Shown here: positions 59,401 through 64,000 of the stretch, in pieces
Numbering within the stretch: position 1 is the stretch's first letter
Layout of the letters: the number at the start of each line of letters is the position of its first letter
Source of the DNA: Athripsodes cinereus
Taxonomy: Eukaryota; Arthropoda; Insecta; Trichoptera; Leptoceridae
Length of the DNA: 64,000 nt
NCBI GenBank assembly: GCA_947579605.1
Contig: OX388314.1
Coordinates: forward strand, 22,578,000 to 22,641,999
Direction of reading: 5' to 3'
Notes under the pieces: model-generated
The model's input: only the letters and a program-made list of their open reading frames with translations
The model's database searches: none
Told to the model about the DNA's origin: nothing
Translations under genes and position numbers: made by a program

Positions 59401-59660
59401 ACTGAGAAAAATATTAATGAAATTTCACAACGAATCATTGGTACGTACCTACTATCAGATTAGGACCAGAGAAAGTACAAACGACTCATTAGTACGAATC
59501 CAAAATATTAACTTTTCGCAAACAAGTTGTTGGTAAATTTACCAATGATTTGTCTGGGAAAAGTTAATATAATAGATTCGTACTAACGAACCGTTTGTAC
59601 TATCTCTGGTCCTAATCTGATAGTACGTACCAATGATTCGTTATGAGTATTTTTCTCAGT
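59401..59660. mobile_element. Foldback MITE with ~110-bp inverted arms and 4-bp target-site duplication
   Basis: Ends ACTGAGAAAAATA / TATTTTTCTCAGT are flanked by GCAC at 59397-59400 and 59661-59664. The arms continue through CGAATCATTGGTACGTAC, CTATCAGATTAGGACCAGAG and GTACGAATC, with few mismatches. The centre is about 35 bp. It is non-coding. The 4-bp duplication and CACTG-like end recall Chapaev/CMC elements, but that assignment is tentative. Confidence 0.8.
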
Positions 59661-60603
59661 GCACCAAACACATACTGAGAAACGAATCCGGGACCTATAT
59701 ATTGTGTCATATAAAATAAGACAATTTAAATTACATAATTCTTCTCAAACATCATAATTCTTAAAACGTATTTATTCACAAAAGAATAATAAAATGCGGA
59801 AACTCAACAATAATATTTAATTAATCTAAATTATATCAAATTAGGTTTTATAGTTGATGAACTTTGATAAATAAAAAATATTTGCAAAGGTTTCGTTTAA
59901 AACACGCTAAAAAATAAGTGAAAAAAGTGAGTTGTAGAATAAATTTAAAATCATCATTTATAAAGAAAAATATTATACTTTATACTTTTTCAACAATAGC
60001 TAAAATATCTATATAATAGTCTTTTGAATAGCTCCAGCAAAACTCACAAAGCACAAAGCTTTTTAGTCGCTAAAAGCTTCATATAAGTACAAAAAATATT
60101 GTCGATAGTAATATGAAAGAAAAGTAGGTGAACTTTTGTAAAAAATATAATTTAGTATACATGGAATGAAAAAACTTTTTAATATGTGAGTTTTTAACGT
60201 TTTTGAATTCGGTTCAAGTTTCTGTATAAATCAATCAAAGTTCACCTCACTAATATCAAACAGATTCTGAATTCGATATTCAAATTTGATGATTTAAAAA
60301 TAAACGATTTATTTTGCGTTTTTTGATATTATTAAAAATTGTAAAAAGCACGCTTACAAAATATTTAAGCCAATTTCTATTTTCAAAGGTCATTCACTCG
60401 TAAACGAGCAAGCAAAGAGATGGTACTCTATTTAAATAAATATTATTTGCATTTTGAATAAATTGTGTATTGAAAGTGTATTGAATTTATCCTTTTAGCT
60501 TAAATACTTTGAAAGCATTTAAAATGTACATAACAGTTGCAGCCCATTAATTTGTCAGCAAATCTTAATGCACTAATTTCAATTACTACATTTCATTCCT
60601 TTA

Positions 60604-60755
60604 ATCATACCATAATGGCATTTCCTATAAGTGGGGTAGCCAGAGGACTAACTACATATATTATGATTGATTGTCATACAAGTATTACTCGGTGTGCTAA
60701 TAAAAAATAAGAAATATACGATGCGTGGCGTACTCAATCGCTGATTAAAAATGTT
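60604..60755 (-). repeat. TAG-tailed repeat, degenerate copy
   Basis: 'CATACCATAATGGCATTTCC', 'TAAGTGGGGTAGCCAGAGGA' and 'ACTCAATCGCTGATTAAAAA' match the family. Confidence 0.6.
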
Positions 60756-61321
60756 GCACTGTTATATTTTTTATCTTGTATAATACTTTCGAATTTTTGA
60801 CAATGTACGAGTTGTTAAAAACATTTTAGAAAAGTACATTCGACTAACAATCATGTCTACTCCTTTATTCAAAAAGGCATTTCTATAACATGTTTCCACA
60901 CACTAAGTTTTTTCGGTCATTCACTTGTTGACTTTTTTTATATATCACAAAAAATGTATAGGCAAAAATAATGAGCATATGTTGGTGAAATAAAATGTGT
61001 AAAGATTCTCGCATTTTCACCTTTTCGGAGTTTACCGATTGTCTTATTATTTATTAATATTCGTACGCCTCGGATTTCGCGAGTGTGATCGATCTGTTCA
61101 TCTGTATGAGACATTTCGAAATCGGGATGGGTACTTCTGACAACCTTTTTTTTTATCAAAAGAGGGCTTAGGGATTCTCCTCTCTTAGACAAAATCTTTC
61201 TGTATGAGATTCATAATAATAAAATTTATTTCAAATGATTTTGAATAATCTATTTAACATCATCAAAACACAATCAAAATTGATGGCTCGTTTTATGATG
61301 ATGGTATAAAAACAAACTTAC

Positions 61322-61541
61322 CATTAGCGTCTTTGGCTTCAAGTCCATCAGCTTCTAAAACCACGACGGATAGCACCACTATCGGTGGCTTTTCTTCTCC
61401 AGCCACGTTGAGCAGACGATAGTGCCTCTCTTGAGACATGTCGAAAGCCCTCTGAGTGTAGAGATGAAGATCCTCTTTGTAGTGAGCAAATTGTCCACCA
61501 GGAGCTGGTGCTCCGACAGAATTGGCGATAGTATACAGCAC
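61322..61541 (-). CDS. stac: Munc13-4/BAIAP3-like (staccato) gene, most upstream exon in the window: end of N-terminal segment and start of C2 domain
   Basis: This exon encodes 73 codons plus one base, reading VLYTIANSVGAP... to ...LEADGLEAKDANG. The acceptor is a pyrimidine tract ending CAG just above 61541 (read on the minus strand). The donor GTAAGT follows the last base at 61322. 'VVLEADGLEAKDANG' is the first beta strand and first calcium loop of a C2 domain; the Asp of AKD is a predicted Ca2+ ligand. The segment before it resembles the stretch preceding the first C2 domain in human BAIAP3 and Munc13-4, remembered rather than aligned here. These proteins prime vesicles for Ca2+-regulated exocytosis; Drosophila staccato acts in tracheal lumen fusion. 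The exon has no plausible own start: its first codon is GTG, consistent with splicing in phase 0 from an exon beyond the window. The paralogue unc-13-4B is the main alternative identity. Confidence 0.88.
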
Positions 61542-61926
61542 CTGAGGAAGAAAACAAATATAATAGTAATTTTTGGTAGAGAATAGAAAATATGATTAAA
61601 GTGTGAACGGATTGCCTGGAGGGTTAGTTTCAATCTAACAAAAAATAAAAGAAATGTAAAATCACAATTCTTGATGGTGCAATTTGGAACAATTTATCCA
61701 CAGATGTAAAGAATTAAAACCCTATCACATTTTTCAAAAGTAAAATAAAATTACAAAGACGTTTCGTCAATAATCCAATTAATAACCCAAAATTCCATTT
61801 CATAAAAACAATGGATCATTGTGGATGAATACTATGCGTGAACGTTATAGAAGACATATTTTTGAAAATTCACATTTAGTTCTTTTTTATTCTAAAATAA
61901 TGTCAAAACTATATACAGGTCTGCTC

Positions 61927-61965
61927 GAAAGTATTGCCTCCAGGCAATAAGTACGCCTATCGTGT
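61927..61965 (+). mobile_element. LINE 3'-end fragment with GCCT/AGGC hairpin
   Basis: 'AAAGTATTGCCTCCAGGCAA' followed by TAAGTACGCCTATCGTG is the same tail type as 7193-7247. Confidence 0.45.
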
Positions 61966-62099
61966 AAATGATTTATTACAATATAAAATATCTTATTTTA
62001 ATAATTGTTATATAAATCTCATAATTTCCAAATTTCATGAAAAGCATAGTTAAATGATTTATATTTTAATTTGCAAATAATATTTACCGTTTGTTTACC

Positions 62100-62222
62100 T
62101 AAACCATCACAACATAAAAGTGGGGTAGATAACAGATTAACTGGGTGTAAGCAAACAGTTTCCCTTCTTGTGCCAATAAAAAAAAACAGGATGGAAAGCA
62201 TATCTCATCGTTGAATTTAATA
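62100..62222 (-). repeat. TAG-tailed repeat, degenerate copy
   Basis: 'AACCATCACAACATAAAAGT', 'GGGGTAGATAACAGATTAAC', 'TTCCCTTCTTGTGCCAATAA' and 'CTCATCGTTGAATTTAATAT' match the family. Confidence 0.6.
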
Positions 62223-62749
62223 TGTCAAACAAATAAAATATTTTAACACACAAGTATGAACCTACATAAATTGTAGGTATTTATATTTGTAGATTTGCTT
62301 CAGGGTAGGTTTATTTTCTACTTGTTTTGTAATAATAATTTGATTCGTTGTTTGACTTAAATCAAAATAACCTTTAAATAAGTAATAAGTTGACTAAAAA
62401 TAGGAAACGGAAGATATATAAATAATTGAACTATAAATATTTAAATGAATTTGTATTTCAAAATAATATGAAGAAGTTGAAGGAGTCAGCTTGCCAGTAA
62501 TTTAATATTAAACGATTTCCGTTAATCGGGAAAAAGGTATAAGCTGTACCTACTCCTTTACAAATACAATAATAAGTCTAAAATTAGTTTTTCACGTAAA
62601 TCGTCCATAATTTCTGAAATAAATACAAGTGAAATAGTCGTACTATTAGCATGTCTTTTAAAATTTCTTTTACTTCCTTCCCGCTCATATACATAATATC
62701 TCATGTTAGAACATTCTTTATAATACATAATATATCGTTAGGTTTACGG

Positions 62750-62792
62750 GAAGACATTGCCTCAAGGCACTAGTACGCCATTTGTACAAATG
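62750..62792 (+). mobile_element. LINE 3'-end fragment with GCCT/AGGC hairpin
   Basis: 'AAGACATTGCCTCAAGGCAC' followed by TAGTACGCCATTTGTAC is the third copy of this tail type in the window. Confidence 0.45.
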
Positions 62793-63009
62793 AATTTTTA
62801 TGCGTGTATTTCTGGGTTGATAAAGAGTTTTTTTCTTCTCAATTTTCTTTACTTTAATGTTTACCTACTCAATGTTTTTTTATTTATTATTTCGTTGGAT
62901 TTTTGTTATTTTTAATGCTTTTTCTCCATTGATTAAGTTATACGTTTCTTAGTTGTATGTTGTTTGGCTTTTTTTTATTTTTCTATTTCGATGTAAAATA
63001 TATGATTTT

Positions 63010-63056
63010 TTGTTAAAGGCTGATAGCCGTTTATTGTGTAAAATTAATAAATAACA
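63010..63056 (+). mobile_element. LINE 3' end, AAAGGCT-type
   Basis: 'GTTAAAGGCTGATAGCCGTT' and 'TATTGTGTAAAATTAATAAA' form a small hairpin plus tail, as at 7545-7592 and 53990-54042. Confidence 0.45.
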
Positions 63057-64000
63057 AAGAGTTTATCATTATTAAAGACGGCAGTATGTTGCTTTAGTGA
63101 AATCAGCATGTATGAATGTGCAGGAAGTGAAAGAAGTGTGCGCGAACCGATCGAAATGGAATTTCATCCTCTCCAACACACCCATTAGGGATTTGATCAG
63201 GGGGGACTGATGGTTAGATAATAATTATATTATGTAAAATAACAGTATATTTCAAATAGAAAATATTCATAATGCAATTTCTCCTTTTGTCTTATACAAG
63301 ATTTAATTCTGTGCAACCGCATAAAGTAAATGAAGAATATTAGCATTTAAATTCAAACAATAAGCGACAATATTATATTAATGAAGTCTTTGCTTACGTA
63401 CTCGATATAAGCTACTCACACTTTCAGTCTATGCGAGGGGTATAAGAATTAAAACTAAGCGAAGTAATGTATGCACACTGGCATACAAAGAGACTGGTTT
63501 TAGTGTCACAGAAAGTACGTTATAGTTGTTTTAAAGTACTGCAAAGCTCAAAATTTTATTAATTTTTAGTGATGAAACATACGTTTTGTGATTTTACCAG
63601 ATAATCAGTATTCAGTGAGATTTAAAGTCGAATAGTCGGATCCCAAATATTTCATAATAAATTTACCCAAGTGTGAAAAACTTAAACAAATTGGTGACGA
63701 AATGGCTCATGGAGAGAGGTAGAAGGGAGTCTGAGAGACATCTGACGAACATAATACAATAACTGGCTAACTCTTACGTTAATCCAACTCGCACGTACAA
63801 AATGACTTGACGTATGACGTGGCTATTTTTATTATTTTTAATTGTTTTGATTCATGGTATTCAAGTGTACATGAAAGAATTGTATTCATTTGTCATATAT
63901 TTTAAATTGTATTTTTGTATGTGTATTTTTTTTCTTAGTATTGCCCCAGAACAGATTTTAGTCTAGTGGGACAATATATTTCACAATGTTAATGTTCTAT

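Larger units (their letters stand above)
13617..61321 (-). other. About 47.7-kb intron of the staccato-like gene, dense in transposable elements
   Basis: The intron is bounded by a GTAAGT donor and a CAG acceptor (minus strand) that join codons across it. I found no coding exon or nested host gene inside; the recognisable content is listed as separate entries. Stretches where I see only AT-rich, unstructured sequence: 18767-19490, 19671-21120, 21665-22400, 22560-23570, 23810-26590, 26865-27570, 27700-29900, 29940-31000, 31550-32700, 33400-34300, 34500-36060, 36900-37880, 38000-38860, 39000-40120, 42870-44730, 49475-49860, 50240-50950, 52880-53980, 54045-54790, 55215-57225, 57315-57965, 58410-59395, 59670-60600 and 60760-61321. 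Long poly-A/T runs and ATT microsatellites (for example 19441-19462 and 20219-20243) occur throughout. Confidence 0.85.
61542..64000 (-). other. Intron 5' of the first visible exon, truncated by the window edge
   Basis: No further exon of the host gene is recognisable here. It holds two LINE 3'-end remnants (61927-61965 and 62750-62792), one degenerate copy of the TAG-tailed repeat (62100-62222) and a LINE tail at 63010-63056. The stretch 63060-64000 shows nothing I can name. Confidence 0.7.

Overview
This is an AT-rich nuclear genome window from an insect. Lepidoptera is the likeliest order, judged from remembered retroelement 3' ends such as the 'ATTGCCT..AGGCA..TA...CGCC' LINE tail and the tRNA-SINE ending 'GGGACTAGCTCGAT'. 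That order call is inference. There is no bacterial, plasmid or phage signal.

The only host gene I can support is on the minus strand. It is an internal part of a Munc13-4/BAIAP3-type C2-domain protein (Drosophila staccato / unc-13-4A type). Four exons join in frame with canonical GT/AG sites: 61541-61322, 13616-13316, 3941-3763 and 2000-1834. Together they encode about 289 residues: the end of an N-terminal helical segment, then a complete C2 domain with its calcium-loop aspartates, interrupted by a long Pro-rich then basic insert. The 5' exons lie beyond 64000 and the 3' exons lie before position 1. The introns are about 47.7 kb, 9.4 kb and 1.8 kb.

Everything else is intron, and almost everything recognisable in it is transposable-element material. 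Non-LTR retrotransposon (LINE) fragments are at 606-905, 8387-8705, 13745-13973, 14135-14920, 17113-17704, 21126-21479, 33101-33391, 36516-36874, 49870-50237, 51522-51790 and 57971-58275, and several have exact target-site duplications. There are two good tRNA-derived SINE families, at 4167/46638 and 22403/40225/57229. An abundant short retroelement-like repeat (about 17 copies) ends in TAG repeats and shares its last ~45 bp with the LINE at 13745-13973. Terminal-inverted-repeat and hAT-like MITEs are at 15635, 19501, 23581, 31003, 44734, 45662, 46882 and 59401. Helitron-like elements are at 26592, 42085 and 45318. Three tandem arrays (92 bp x4, 153 bp x4, 122 bp x2) occur; the first two grew out of transposable elements already in place.

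I found no tRNA or rRNA gene, CRISPR array, nested protein gene or new multi-gene system. The best leads are the structural ones: arrays seeded inside transposons, a template-switch palindrome inside a SINE, long hairpins, nested Helitron cargo, and the unusual C2 insert.
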